The translations under genes were made by a program, and so were the position numbers. Below, one piece after another: positions 21,098 through 28,480 of a stretch of DNA of 64,000 nucleotides (position 1 is its first letter; each line of letters begins with the position of its first letter). The stretch lies in contig NZ_JANJZA010000001.1 in the NCBI RefSeq assembly GCF_026157035.1, forward strand, positions 599,001-663,000, written 5' to 3'. The notes beneath the pieces are model-generated. The model worked only from the letters and a program-made list of their open reading frames with translations. It did not search any database and was not told the origin of the DNA. Origin of the DNA: Sphingomicrobium nitratireducens. GTDB taxonomy: Bacteria; Pseudomonadota; Alphaproteobacteria; Sphingomonadales; Sphingomonadaceae.

Positions 21098-22378
21098 TCA
21101 GCGCGCGACGTTGGCGGCGAATTCGGCGCTGGCGCTGGAGAAATCGTCCATCTGGCGGGTGAAGTCGCCGAATTCCTTCTCGACGCTGTCGATGTCGCTG
21201 GCGACCTGTTCGGTGTCCTCTCGGATCGCGCCGATGGTCGAACTCATGGAGTCGGCGGCGAGCGCGGTCTCGTCGACCGCCGCGGTGATGGTCGTGACCG
21301 TCTGCGCCTGCGCTTCCATCGCCTTGCGGATCCCTTCCGCGGACTTCTCGACCTCGCGCACGGTGCGTTCGATCGACGCGTTGCCGGCGACGGTGCGGCG
21401 CGTGGCCTCGGTGATCGCGGCGATCTTGGCGGTAATGTCGTCGGTCGCGCGCGCCGTCTGGCTGGCGAGCGACTTCACTTCCTGCGCGACGACCGCGAAG
21501 CCGCGGCCCGCATCGCCCGCGCGCGCCGCCTCGATGGTGGCGTTGAGCGCGAGGAGGTTGGTCTGCCCGGCGATGTCGCGGATGAGGCCGAGGATCGATT
21601 CGATGGCCTCGACATGGCCCGACAGCGCCTCGGACGTGGCAACCGCGTCGCGCGCTTCCTCGCCGGCGCGGTGCGCGATCCCGGCCGCGCCCTCGACTTC
21701 CTCGCGGGCCTGTTCGATCGCGCGGATGAGCCCGGCAGCGGTCTGCGCGGCCTCGCGCATCGCGACCGCCGACTGCTCCGCGGCGGCGGCGACTTCGCTG
21801 GTCTTGCCGAGCATGCCGCGTGCCGAGGCGGACGTGGCGTTGGCCTTGCCGAGCACCGCGCGCGCCTTATCGGTCGCCCGCGCGCTGATGGCGCGAACGC
21901 GTTCCTGGAAAGTATCGCCATGCGCGCCGCGTTCCTCGGCGGCCTGGTGCGCTTCGCACACCGCGACCTGTGCGAGGATGATGTCGGCCGAATAGAGCAT
22001 GGTGGTGAGGATCGCGTCGCGGATCGCGGGCGCGTCGCCGCCGCAGCGTGCGTCGGCGGCTTCGAGCATCCTGCGGGTCATCGCGACGCGCTTGACGTTC
22101 CAGTGCGGCACGCTGGTCCCGTCGAGGAAGATGGCTTGGCCGATCTCGCCGACGCTGCGGATCCAGTCGGCATCGACCGGCCCGGTGAACAGGCGCGCGA
22201 CGAAATTCTCGCCGATCTCGCCGAGCGTCTCGCTGGCGGCACCGCGGATCTCGTCTTCAAGGGCGGGCCAGATACGCGCATGGGCAGCAGTGAAGCGTCC
22301 GTCCGCCAGGTAGGCGTCGACGCGGTTGGCGACCTGCTGGTCGCTCAGCGGCTGCAATCCAGTCTCGTTCCGGCCCAT
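21098..22378 (-). CDS. Soluble methyl-accepting chemotaxis protein, globin-like N-terminus (paralogue 1)
   Basis: The protein has 426 residues and no membrane helix. Residues 1-160 are an all-helical sensor region. It is similar in layout to globin-coupled sensors, but I see no proximal His at the expected site. The C-terminal half is a classical MCP signalling domain with the hairpin tip [20 protein letters not shown] and [15 protein letters not shown]. It would couple a cytoplasmic signal to CheA/CheW. There is no C-terminal CheR-binding pentapeptide. It lies 37 bases behind a close paralogue on the same strand, and the two signalling domains are almost identical in DNA. Confidence 0.88.
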   Translation of the reverse strand: MGRNETGLQPLSDQQVANRVDAYLADGRFTAAHARIWPALEDEIRGAASETLGEIGENFVARLFTGPVDADWIRSVGEIGQAIFLDGTSVPHWNVKRVAMTRRMLEAADARCGGDAPAIRDAILTTMLYSADIILAQVAVCEAHQAAEERGAHGDTFQERVRAISARATDKARAVLGKANATSASARGMLGKTSEVAAAAEQSAVAMREAAQTAAGLIRAIEQAREEVEGAAGIAHRAGEEARDAVATSEALSGHVEAIESILGLIRDIAGQTNLLALNATIEAARAGDAGRGFAVVAQEVKSLASQTARATDDITAKIAAITEATRRTVAGNASIERTVREVEKSAEGIRKAMEAQAQTVTTITAAVDETALAADSMSSTIGAIREDTEQVASDIDSVEKEFGDFTRQMDDFSSASAEFAANVAR

Positions 22379-22415
22379 TGGTCAGTCCCCCCCGAGGGGC
22401 CCGCCGAGCCGCCCG

Positions 22416-23762
22416 TCAGGCGGCAAAGCGGGCGATGAAGTCCCTCGTCGTGTCGCGGAAGGCGGCGATCTGCTGCGAGAAGCGACCGAAGCCCTGCTCG
22501 ACGCTGTCGATGTCCTTGGCGACGTTTTCGGTATCTTCGCGGATGGCGGCGATGGTGGTGCTCATCGAATCGGCGGCGAGCGCCGTCTCGTCGACCGCGG
22601 CGGTGATGGTGGTCACCGTCTGGGCCTGCGCTTCCATCGCCTGGCGAATCTTCTCCGCCGACGACTGCACTTCCTCGACCGTCTTCTGGATCGAGGCATT
22701 GCTGTCGACGGTCTGCTTGGTCGCCGTGATAATCGCGGCGATCTTGGTGGTGATGTCGTCGGTCGCGCGCGCCGTCTGGCTGGCGAGCGACTTCACTTCC
22801 TGCGCGACGACCGCGAAGCCGCGGCCCGCATCGCCCGCACGCGCCGCCTCGATGGTGGCGTTGAGCGCGAGGAGGTTGGTCTGGCCGGCAATGTCGCGGA
22901 TGAGGCCGAGGATCGATTCGATCGCCTCGACATGGCCCGACAGCGCCTGGCTGACGGTCACCGCGTCCATCGCCTGCGCGCCTGCGCGGCTGGCGACGTC
23001 GGCAGCGCCTTCCACTTCGCCCCGCGCATCCTCGATGGCGCGGATGAGGCCGGCAGCGGTCTGTGCCGCTTCGCGCATCGCGACGGCCGACTGTTCGGCA
23101 GCAGCAGCGACTTCGCTGGTCTTACCGAGCATGCCGCGCGCCGAGGCGGCGGTCGACTGGGCCTGGCTCTTCAAGGCCTCGCTCTCGGTCGTGCAGTTCT
23201 GGACGACGCCCAAGACCTTGTCGTTGAATTCGCTGGCCTGGCGCGACTGGAGCATCTCGCTCTCGCGGCGGGTCATGGCGATGGCGTAGTGGATGAAGCA
23301 GTCGATCTCGATCGCCTGGACTTCCGACAGGGTGCGCGCGAACAGCACGATATCCTCTTCGGAAATGTCGGCGCTGCGGATGGCGATGAAGGCGGCCTCG
23401 GTCTCGGCCGATACGCCCGCGAGCAGCGTCGACAGGCTAACCCCGCCCTTCAAGGCGTTTTCGACATAGTCGCGCGACTGGAGGATCCACTCCTCTTCGG
23501 CGATGCCGAGGAACTTGTTGCGGATATAGGGCACGATCTTGTCGGCCAGCCGCTCGATTTTTTCCTCGGGAAATGCGTCGGTGATCTCGGGCGACTTGGC
23601 GTAGCGGCGCCAGAATTCGCGCGCCATTTCGTGCTCCGCACCCTCGATGGCCGCGTAGAGGCGCTTGGCCCTGTCGGCCAAGTCGTCGGTAAGGTCGTAG
23701 AACCGAAGTCCGCGCTTGAGATCGTATTCGCCCATGCTGTCACCCTGAATCACGGTCGCCAT
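22416..23762 (-). CDS. Soluble methyl-accepting chemotaxis protein, globin-coupled type (paralogue 2)
   Basis: The protein has 448 residues from ATG 23762; ATG 23735 (MGEYDLKRG) is an equally possible start. The N-terminal domain (about 10-175) starts [22 protein letters not shown], a layout typical of globin-coupled sensors, with HEMAREFW and later CFIHYAIAM helices. The segment where the haem-binding His is expected reads NALKGGVSL, without His. The MCP signalling domain matches paralogue 1. There is no membrane helix. It is first gene of the pair and divergent from sdhC. Confidence 0.88.
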   Translation of the reverse strand: MATVIQGDSMGEYDLKRGLRFYDLTDDLADRAKRLYAAIEGAEHEMAREFWRRYAKSPEITDAFPEEKIERLADKIVPYIRNKFLGIAEEEWILQSRDYVENALKGGVSLSTLLAGVSAETEAAFIAIRSADISEEDIVLFARTLSEVQAIEIDCFIHYAIAMTRRESEMLQSRQASEFNDKVLGVVQNCTTESEALKSQAQSTAASARGMLGKTSEVAAAAEQSAVAMREAAQTAAGLIRAIEDARGEVEGAADVASRAGAQAMDAVTVSQALSGHVEAIESILGLIRDIAGQTNLLALNATIEAARAGDAGRGFAVVAQEVKSLASQTARATDDITTKIAAIITATKQTVDSNASIQKTVEEVQSSAEKIRQAMEAQAQTVTTITAAVDETALAADSMSTTIAAIREDTENVAKDIDSVEQGFGRFSQQIAAFRDTTRDFIARFAA

Positions 23763-23828
23763 GTCCTTGTCTGAGCCCTCTTCACACTGGTGGGGTTTAC
23801 GCTTGGCTTCCTCCTTGCCCTGAAATGG

Positions 23829-23843
23829 TTAAGGGCGGGTTAG
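23829..23843 (-). promoter_or_regulatory. CtrA-like box upstream of the chemoreceptor pair
   Basis: TTAA-N7-TTAG matches the alphaproteobacterial CtrA consensus TTAA-N7-TTAA at seven of eight fixed bases. It is 67 bases upstream of the chemoreceptor start and 76 bases upstream of sdhC. CtrA commonly controls motility and chemotaxis genes, so the chemoreceptors are the likelier target. A match of this quality can occur by chance. Confidence 0.35.
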
Positions 23844-23918
23844 CCGTGGCACACGATCTTGCCTCTTTGGCGCGCCTTGCCTAAGCGGGGCGGCGCCCGA
23901 CGGGGAAAGAGGAAATTC

Positions 23919-24311
23919 ATGACTCCAAAGCATCCGCGACCGCTGTCGCCGCATCTCACCATCTGGAAGTGGGGACCGCACATGCTGGTCTCGATCCTGC
24001 ACCGCATCACGGGCGGCGCGCTGACCGTGGCGGGGCTGGCCATCCTCGTATGGTGGCTGGTGGCGCTGTCGGGCGATGCGGCGGGTCACGCGCGCTTCGT
24101 CGCGGCGGCCACCCATCCGCTCGGCATGCTGGTGCTCGTCGGCCTGACCTGGGCCTTCTGGCAGCACCTCTTCTCCGGCCTACGCCATCTCGTCCTCGAC
24201 ATCGGCGCGGGCTACGAGCTCAAGGTCAATCGCTTCTGGGCGGTGATGACGATCGCTGCCTCTCTCTTCTTCACCGCGCTCAGCTGGGCGATGTTCATGG
24301 GGATGCTGTGA
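23919..24311 (+). CDS. sdhC: Succinate dehydrogenase cytochrome b556 subunit SdhC
   Basis: The protein has 130 residues from ATG 23919 (MTPKHPRPLSPHL), with AAAGAGGA before it; the frame is open from 23859 but lacks a ribosome site there. RPLSPHLTIWKWGPHMLVSILHRITG is the SdhC signature, with the quinone-site Ser/Arg region. HLFSGLRHLVLD holds the haem-ligand His. Three membrane helices are visible. It anchors complex II in the inner membrane and binds haem b with SdhD. Confidence 0.95.
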   Translation: MTPKHPRPLSPHLTIWKWGPHMLVSILHRITGGALTVAGLAILVWWLVALSGDAAGHARFVAAATHPLGMLVLVGLTWAFWQHLFSGLRHLVLDIGAGYELKVNRFWAVMTIAASLFFTALSWAMFMGML

Positions 24312-24703
24312 TGAGCACGGGCAAGTCTTCCACCCCGCTCGGCAAGGTGCGCGGCCTCGGCAGCGCGCACGAGGGCGGCAATCACTGGCTGGCCGAACGC
24401 TTCGGTGCGGTCGCATTGTTGCTGCTGTCGGCCTGGCTGCTCGCTTCGCTGCTCATGCTGCCCGACCTCGACCAGCGCACGCTTGCGGAATATCTGCGCA
24501 GCCCGATGGGCGCGGTGCCGATGGCGCTGTTCGTGATCACTGCCTTCATGCACGGCCTCGACGGGCTCAAGGTCGTCGTCGACGACTATGTACATCACGA
24601 GGGCAACCGCATTGCCCTTCACTTCATCCTCACCATGGCCGCGATCGGCGGCGCCGCGCTGGCGCTGTTCGCCCTGGCCAAGATCGCCTTCGGAGCCGCC
24701 TGA
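24311..24703 (+). CDS. sdhD: Succinate dehydrogenase membrane anchor subunit SdhD
   Basis: The protein has 130 residues and starts at ATG 24311, sharing one base with the sdhC stop (TGATG). It has three membrane helices and the conserved block AFMHGLDGLKVVVDDYVHH, in which His is the second haem b ligand and Asp-Tyr belong to the quinone site. The N-terminal STPLGKVRGLGSAHEGGNHW is typical of alphaproteobacterial SdhD. It is the partner of SdhC. Confidence 0.94.
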   Translation: MSTGKSSTPLGKVRGLGSAHEGGNHWLAERFGAVALLLLSAWLLASLLMLPDLDQRTLAEYLRSPMGAVPMALFVITAFMHGLDGLKVVVDDYVHHEGNRIALHFILTMAAIGGAALALFALAKIAFGAA

Positions 24704-24706
24704 CCC

Positions 24707-26506
24707 ATGAGCGCCTACAAGATCATCGACCATGTCTACGATGTCGTCGTCGTCGGCGCCGGGGGCTCGGGCCTTCGCGCGACCATGGGCGCGGCCGAGA
24801 AGGGCCTCAAGACGGCCTGCGTGACCAAGGTCTTCCCGACCCGCAGCCACACCGTCGCGGCGCAGGGCGGCATCGCCGCTTCGCTCGGCAACATGGGGCC
24901 GGACCACTGGACCTGGCACATGTACGATACCGTCAAGGGCTCCGACTGGCTCGGCGACCAGGACGCGATCGAATATCTGTGCCGCGAGGCGCCCGCTGCG
25001 GTCTATGAACTCGAACATGCCGGCCTGCCGTTCAGCCGCACCGAGGACGGCAAGATCTACCAGCGCGCGTTCGGCGGGATGACGCAGAACATGGGGCAGG
25101 GCCCGGCGGCGCAGCGCACCTGCGCGGCGGCCGACCGCACCGGCCACGCCATGCTTCACACGCTCTACCAGCAGAGCCTCAAGTACGACGCCGACTTCTT
25201 CATCGAATATTTCGCGCTCGACCTCATCATGGAGGACGGCGAGTGCAAGGGGTTGGTCGCGCTGTGCCTCGACGACGGGTCGATCCACCGCTTCCGCGCG
25301 CAGGCCGTGGTGCTCGCGACCGGTGGCTACGGGCGCTGCTATTTCTCGGCGACTTCCGCGCACACCTGCACCGGTGACGGCAACGCGATGGTGCTGCGTG
25401 CGGGGCTCCCGTTGCAGGACATGGAATTCGTCCAGTTCCACCCGACCGGCATCTATGGCGCAGGCGTGCTCATCACCGAGGGCGCGCGCGGCGAGGGCGG
25501 CTACCTCACCAACGCCGAGGGCGAGCGCTTCATGGAACGCTATGCGCCGAGCGCCAAGGACCTCGCCTCGCGCGACGTCGTGTCGCGTTCGATGGCGATG
25601 GAAATCCGCGAAGGCCGCGGGGTGGGCGAGCACAAGGACCACATCTACCTGCACCTCAACCATATCGACCCGGCGATCCTCGCCGAGCGGCTCCCCGGCA
25701 TCACCGAAACCGCGAAGATCTTCGCGGGCGTCGACATGACGCGCGGGCCGATCCCGGTCGTGCCGACGGTGCACTACAACATGGGCGGGATCCCGACCAA
25801 TTATCACGGCGAAGTCGTGACGTTGAAGGACGGGAACCCCGACGCGGTCGTGCCCGGCCTGTTCGCGGTGGGGGAGGCGGCCTGCGTCTCGGTCCACGGC
25901 GCCAACCGCCTCGGCTCGAACAGCCTCATCGATCTCGTCGTGTTCGGCCGTGCGACGGGGCATCGCCTCGCCGAGATCATCAAGCCCGGCGCGCCGCAGG
26001 CCAAGATCACGGATGCCGACAGCGAACTGGCGCTGACCCGGCTCGACACGTTCCGTCACGCTGAGGGCGGCAGCTCGACCGCCGAGATCCGCGACGAGAT
26101 GCAGCGCACCATGCAGTCGGACTGCGCGGTGTTCCGCACCGAGCGCACCCTCGCCGAGGGCGTCGAGCGGATCGACAAGGTGTTCACCCGGATGCAGGAC
26201 GTGCGCGTTTCCGACCGCTCGCTCATCTGGAACAGCGACCTCGTCGAAACGCTCGAGCTCGACAACATGCTCGGCCAGGCCAAGGCGACGATGCACCTCG
26301 CCGCCAACCGCAAGGAAAGCCGCGGCGCGCACATGCACGAAGATTATCCCGATCGCGACGACGCGAACTGGATGAAACACTCGCTCATCTGGGTCGACGG
26401 CTGGGGCGGCAAGGGCGGCAATACCAAGATCGATTACCGCCCGGTCCACGACTACACGCTGACCGACGACATCGGCTATATCGAACCCAAGAAGCGGGTC
26501 TACTAA
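24707..26506 (+). CDS. sdhA: Succinate dehydrogenase flavoprotein subunit SdhA
   Basis: The protein has 599 residues. The FAD-binding block is [19 protein letters not shown]. The [10 protein letters not shown] segment holds the His that carries covalent FAD. The substrate-site blocks QFHPTGIYG and [10 protein letters not shown] are present, and the C-terminus ends with [15 protein letters not shown]. It oxidises succinate to fumarate in the TCA cycle and passes electrons to the iron-sulfur subunit SdhB. No sdhB follows: a terminator lies 24 bases after the stop. Confidence 0.98.
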   Translation: MSAYKIIDHVYDVVVVGAGGSGLRATMGAAEKGLKTACVTKVFPTRSHTVAAQGGIAASLGNMGPDHWTWHMYDTVKGSDWLGDQDAIEYLCREAPAAVYELEHAGLPFSRTEDGKIYQRAFGGMTQNMGQGPAAQRTCAAADRTGHAMLHTLYQQSLKYDADFFIEYFALDLIMEDGECKGLVALCLDDGSIHRFRAQAVVLATGGYGRCYFSATSAHTCTGDGNAMVLRAGLPLQDMEFVQFHPTGIYGAGVLITEGARGEGGYLTNAEGERFMERYAPSAKDLASRDVVSRSMAMEIREGRGVGEHKDHIYLHLNHIDPAILAERLPGITETAKIFAGVDMTRGPIPVVPTVHYNMGGIPTNYHGEVVTLKDGNPDAVVPGLFAVGEAACVSVHGANRLGSNSLIDLVVFGRATGHRLAEIIKPGAPQAKITDADSELALTRLDTFRHAEGGSSTAEIRDEMQRTMQSDCAVFRTERTLAEGVERIDKVFTRMQDVRVSDRSLIWNSDLVETLELDNMLGQAKATMHLAANRKESRGAHMHEDYPDRDDANWMKHSLIWVDGWGGKGGNTKIDYRPVHDYTLTDDIGYIEPKKRVY

Positions 26507-26511
26507 GGACC

Positions 26512-26567
26512 GCTCACCAGCGGTTCATCGGGGCGCGTCACCTTGGTGGCGCGCCCTTTTTCGTGTG
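26512..26567 (+). repeat. Direct repeat copy 1 bounding the sdhA-creD insert
   Basis: The segment begins GCTCACCAGCGGTTCAT and runs through the sdhA terminator hairpin. The same 17 bases, followed after a three-base variable stretch by 21 more identical bases, recur at 28337. It contains the terminator as an internal part. The pair brackets two secreted-protein genes. Confidence 0.8.
26531..26561 (+). terminator. Rho-independent terminator of the sdhCDA operon
   Basis: GGGCGCG and CGCGCCC form a 7-bp outer stem, with CACC/GGTG stacked inside, followed by TTTTT. It is an excellent intrinsic terminator 24 bases after the sdhA stop, confirming that the operon ends without sdhB. Confidence 0.92.
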
Positions 26568-26654
26568 CGCTACTGGCAAATGCGCCGAATGTGGATGCAA
26601 TACAGATCAATAACACCTATAAGTCATGCGACTCAGGCGTGTTGGAGACCTGCA

Positions 26655-27788
26655 ATGGTCATGCATTTCCTTCGCTTCTTGCCGTTCCTGGTTCTCTCGC
26701 TCGGATTTCCCGCTCAAGTCGCGGCCTCGCAGGGCTTCGGTCCTGGCACGTCGGTGAACGGGCTGCGTATCGAAGCCCCACCGCAGGTATTGTTCGATTC
26801 TGCGTCGCTCCTCTCGCAAGAGAGTCTGTGTGCCGCATTCGACAATCAGCGTCCTGTCATTCAGGACGCGATCAATGATGCCGTGGTCCAGGCGAACGGC
26901 GAGCTGCACCGCCAGGCCGGATCGGATTTCACGCTCGTCCGGTACCGTACCGATATCGCGCCGTGCCGGGCGCGCGCCTATTTTGCCGGGACCGATACGC
27001 TCGCGATCCATCTCGACCTGATCGGCAACCGGTTCACCACGAACGTCACTGCACCGGTCATTTCGCAGTCGATGGATCCGCGCCTTTCGGTGACGTTCGA
27101 CATCAAAGTCGTCGCCTCGCTGGCAATGCCGCGACCCGGATCTCTGTGCGATCCGCAGGTTCAGGGCTCGGTTCTCGTGACCAACATCTCCGCGCCCAAA
27201 GGGCAAAACGTCACCGGGGACATCGTCGAATTCGTCTATCCGCTCGTCGATGGATTGCTCGAAGGGAAATTGCGCAACGCGCTGCAGAGCGACCGGGGCT
27301 TCGCCGCGGCAGTTCCCGACACGGTGCTCGCGCCGCTACGTGCGGCGGCGTGCAATCGCGGCTTCGGCGTGATCGAGACGCGCTACGCTCCCGGCGACAT
27401 GTTCCTCGTCCTGCTCGGGACAGGAGACAAGATCGTCGACAATCGCTGCCAGAGCGGCTTCGTCTGGCGACAGATCAAGTCCGACGACCTGGTGTGCGTC
27501 ACCCCGGAAGAACGTGCGCAGGTCAAGGTCGACAAGCAGCTTGCGGGTGAGAGAACGGTCCCGCTGGACAAGCGCGTCGTCCAGCTATCTTCCGTCTGTA
27601 TCAATCCATCGGCCTGCGCGAGCGCGCCAACGATGGCTCCGCAGCCCTGTCTGAGCGGGTTCGTCTGGCGTGAAGCAATCGCCGAGGACTTCGTATGCGT
27701 GCCACCTGCCCGCCGCGACAAGGTGAAAGCCGACAATCGCGCGGCGGCTTCTCGTCGCATGGATGCGCCAGGCCCGATCGTGAAATAA
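26655..27788 (+). CDS. Secreted protein of unknown function with two C-x-SGFVWR repeats
   Basis: The protein has 377 residues from ATG 26655, with GGAG eight bases upstream. The frame is open from 26565, but that extension lacks a ribosome site. It has a signal peptide of about 24 residues (MHFLRFLPFLVLSLGFPAQVAA). The central part has paired cysteines and no family I recognise. The C-terminal third holds two copies of a motif of about 30 residues, C-x-SGFVWR...D..VCV.P..R..VK.D, starting at Cys265 and Cys332. Base composition is visibly lower in GC than the flanks, notably the AT-rich leader 26570-26650 with a TATAAG -10-like hexamer at 26618. Confidence 0.75.
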   Translation: MVMHFLRFLPFLVLSLGFPAQVAASQGFGPGTSVNGLRIEAPPQVLFDSASLLSQESLCAAFDNQRPVIQDAINDAVVQANGELHRQAGSDFTLVRYRTDIAPCRARAYFAGTDTLAIHLDLIGNRFTTNVTAPVISQSMDPRLSVTFDIKVVASLAMPRPGSLCDPQVQGSVLVTNISAPKGQNVTGDIVEFVYPLVDGLLEGKLRNALQSDRGFAAAVPDTVLAPLRAAACNRGFGVIETRYAPGDMFLVLLGTGDKIVDNRCQSGFVWRQIKSDDLVCVTPEERAQVKVDKQLAGERTVPLDKRVVQLSSVCINPSACASAPTMAPQPCLSGFVWREAIAEDFVCVPPARRDKVKADNRAAASRRMDAPGPIVK

Positions 27789-27804
27789 TTCGGGGAGACG
27801 TCAC

Positions 27805-28269
27805 ATGAACATTCTCCGTGCAATACTCGCGATCCTGCTAGGGACGCTTGCGGCAACAATTCTACAGGCACAGGAGACCGTGCCCGTCGCGCAGGACCGC
27901 TGCGGCCAGCGCGTCGCCGCCAAGCCGACCGGCGCTCACGCCGCACGCCGCGAGCGTCCGAATATATGCGGCAAGGTCGGGCCTGCCCTTCCGGTCGCAT
28001 CGGTCGCGACTGTCGACGTTCGTCAGCCGGTCAACGATCCGGCACCGGTCCTGCTCAACCCGCAGCCGCTGCCGCCCAAGGCCGACGACGTTTCGCCGGT
28101 CCAGCTCAACCCGCAGCCGTTGCCGCCCAAGGCCGACGACGTTTCGCCGGTCCTGCTCAACCCGCAGCCGCTGCCGCCCAAGGCCGACGACGTTTCGCCG
28201 GTCCTCCTCAACCCGCAGCCGCTGCCGCCCAAGGCGAAGGATGAGTTGCTCCTAACGCCAGATAGCTAG
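27805..28269 (+). CDS. Secreted proline-rich repeat protein (LNPQPLPPKA repeats)
   Basis: The protein has 154 residues. The signal peptide ends near residue 23 (TILQA), then a short Cys-containing region (CGQR...NICGK) precedes four tandem copies of a 17-residue unit, PV-LNPQPLPPKADDVS. The repeats occupy about residues 81-145, and the last is partial. Such Pro-rich repeats suggest an extended, surface-exposed or wall-spanning stretch. The LNPQPLPP motif occurs in other bacterial hypothetical proteins that I recall, without assigned function. It starts 16 bases after the previous gene, with GGGGAG upstream, so it is co-transcribed. Confidence 0.75.
   Translation: MNILRAILAILLGTLAATILQAQETVPVAQDRCGQRVAAKPTGAHAARRERPNICGKVGPALPVASVATVDVRQPVNDPAPVLLNPQPLPPKADDVSPVQLNPQPLPPKADDVSPVLLNPQPLPPKADDVSPVLLNPQPLPPKAKDELLLTPDS
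28048..28236 (+). repeat. Four 51-bp tandem repeats inside the Pro-rich protein gene
   Basis: Units begin at 28048, 28099, 28150 and 28201; the fourth is cut to 36 bases. Copies differ at only a few positions (for example CTG/CAG in the second codon and CTG/TTG in the sixth). The unit is a whole number of codons, so copy number can change without a frameshift. Confidence 0.92.
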
Positions 28270-28336
28270 GGTTTGCCCCGCACGCCGACGGGGTCGACGA
28301 GACTTTCAGCGTCGAAACCAGGGCGATGGCCTAGCT

Positions 28337-28393
28337 GCTCACCAGCGGTTCATTGAGGCGCGTCACCTTGGTGGCGCACTCTTTTCCGTGCGC
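28337..28393 (+). repeat. Direct repeat copy 2 bounding the sdhA-creD insert
   Basis: This is an imperfect second copy of 26512-26567. The first 17 bases and a following 21-base block are identical, including the CACC-TT-GGTG core. The outer stem is degraded, and the T-run is TTTT. It sits 68 bases after the Pro-rich protein gene and could serve as that unit's terminator. The rest of the 211-base gap before creD holds a promoter region. Confidence 0.78.
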
Positions 28394-28408
28394 AATCAGC
28401 CGTGGAAC

Positions 28409-28455
28409 TTGACGACGAACCGTGCATTTCTGTAGATGAGTCGTTGAACCGTGCA
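28409..28455 (+). promoter_or_regulatory. creD: creD promoter with two GAACCGTGCA operator-like repeats
   Basis: A -35 element TTGACG lies at 28409-28414 and a -10-like TAGATG at 28433-28438, 18 bases apart. The 10-base word GAACCGTGCA occurs inside the spacer (28417-28426) and again at the expected transcription start (28446-28455), 29 bases or nearly three helical turns apart. This arrangement suits binding of a repressor or response regulator. It is not the CreB tag of enterobacteria. Confidence 0.55.
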
Positions 28456-28480
28456 AAAATAGCGACGAATGGAGGGATGA

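Noticed and set aside
24212-26449. Minus-strand open frame of 745 codons across sdhA and sdhD
   Set aside because: It is an antisense shadow caused by strong GC bias at third positions.
28048-28236. CRISPR-like array
   Set aside because: The repeats are contiguous, in frame and without variable spacers; no cas genes are present.
26512-28393. Attachment sites of an integrated element or an IS target duplication
   Set aside because: There is no integrase or transposase inside, no tRNA at the ends, and 56 bp is too long for an IS target duplication. Kept only as unexplained direct repeats.
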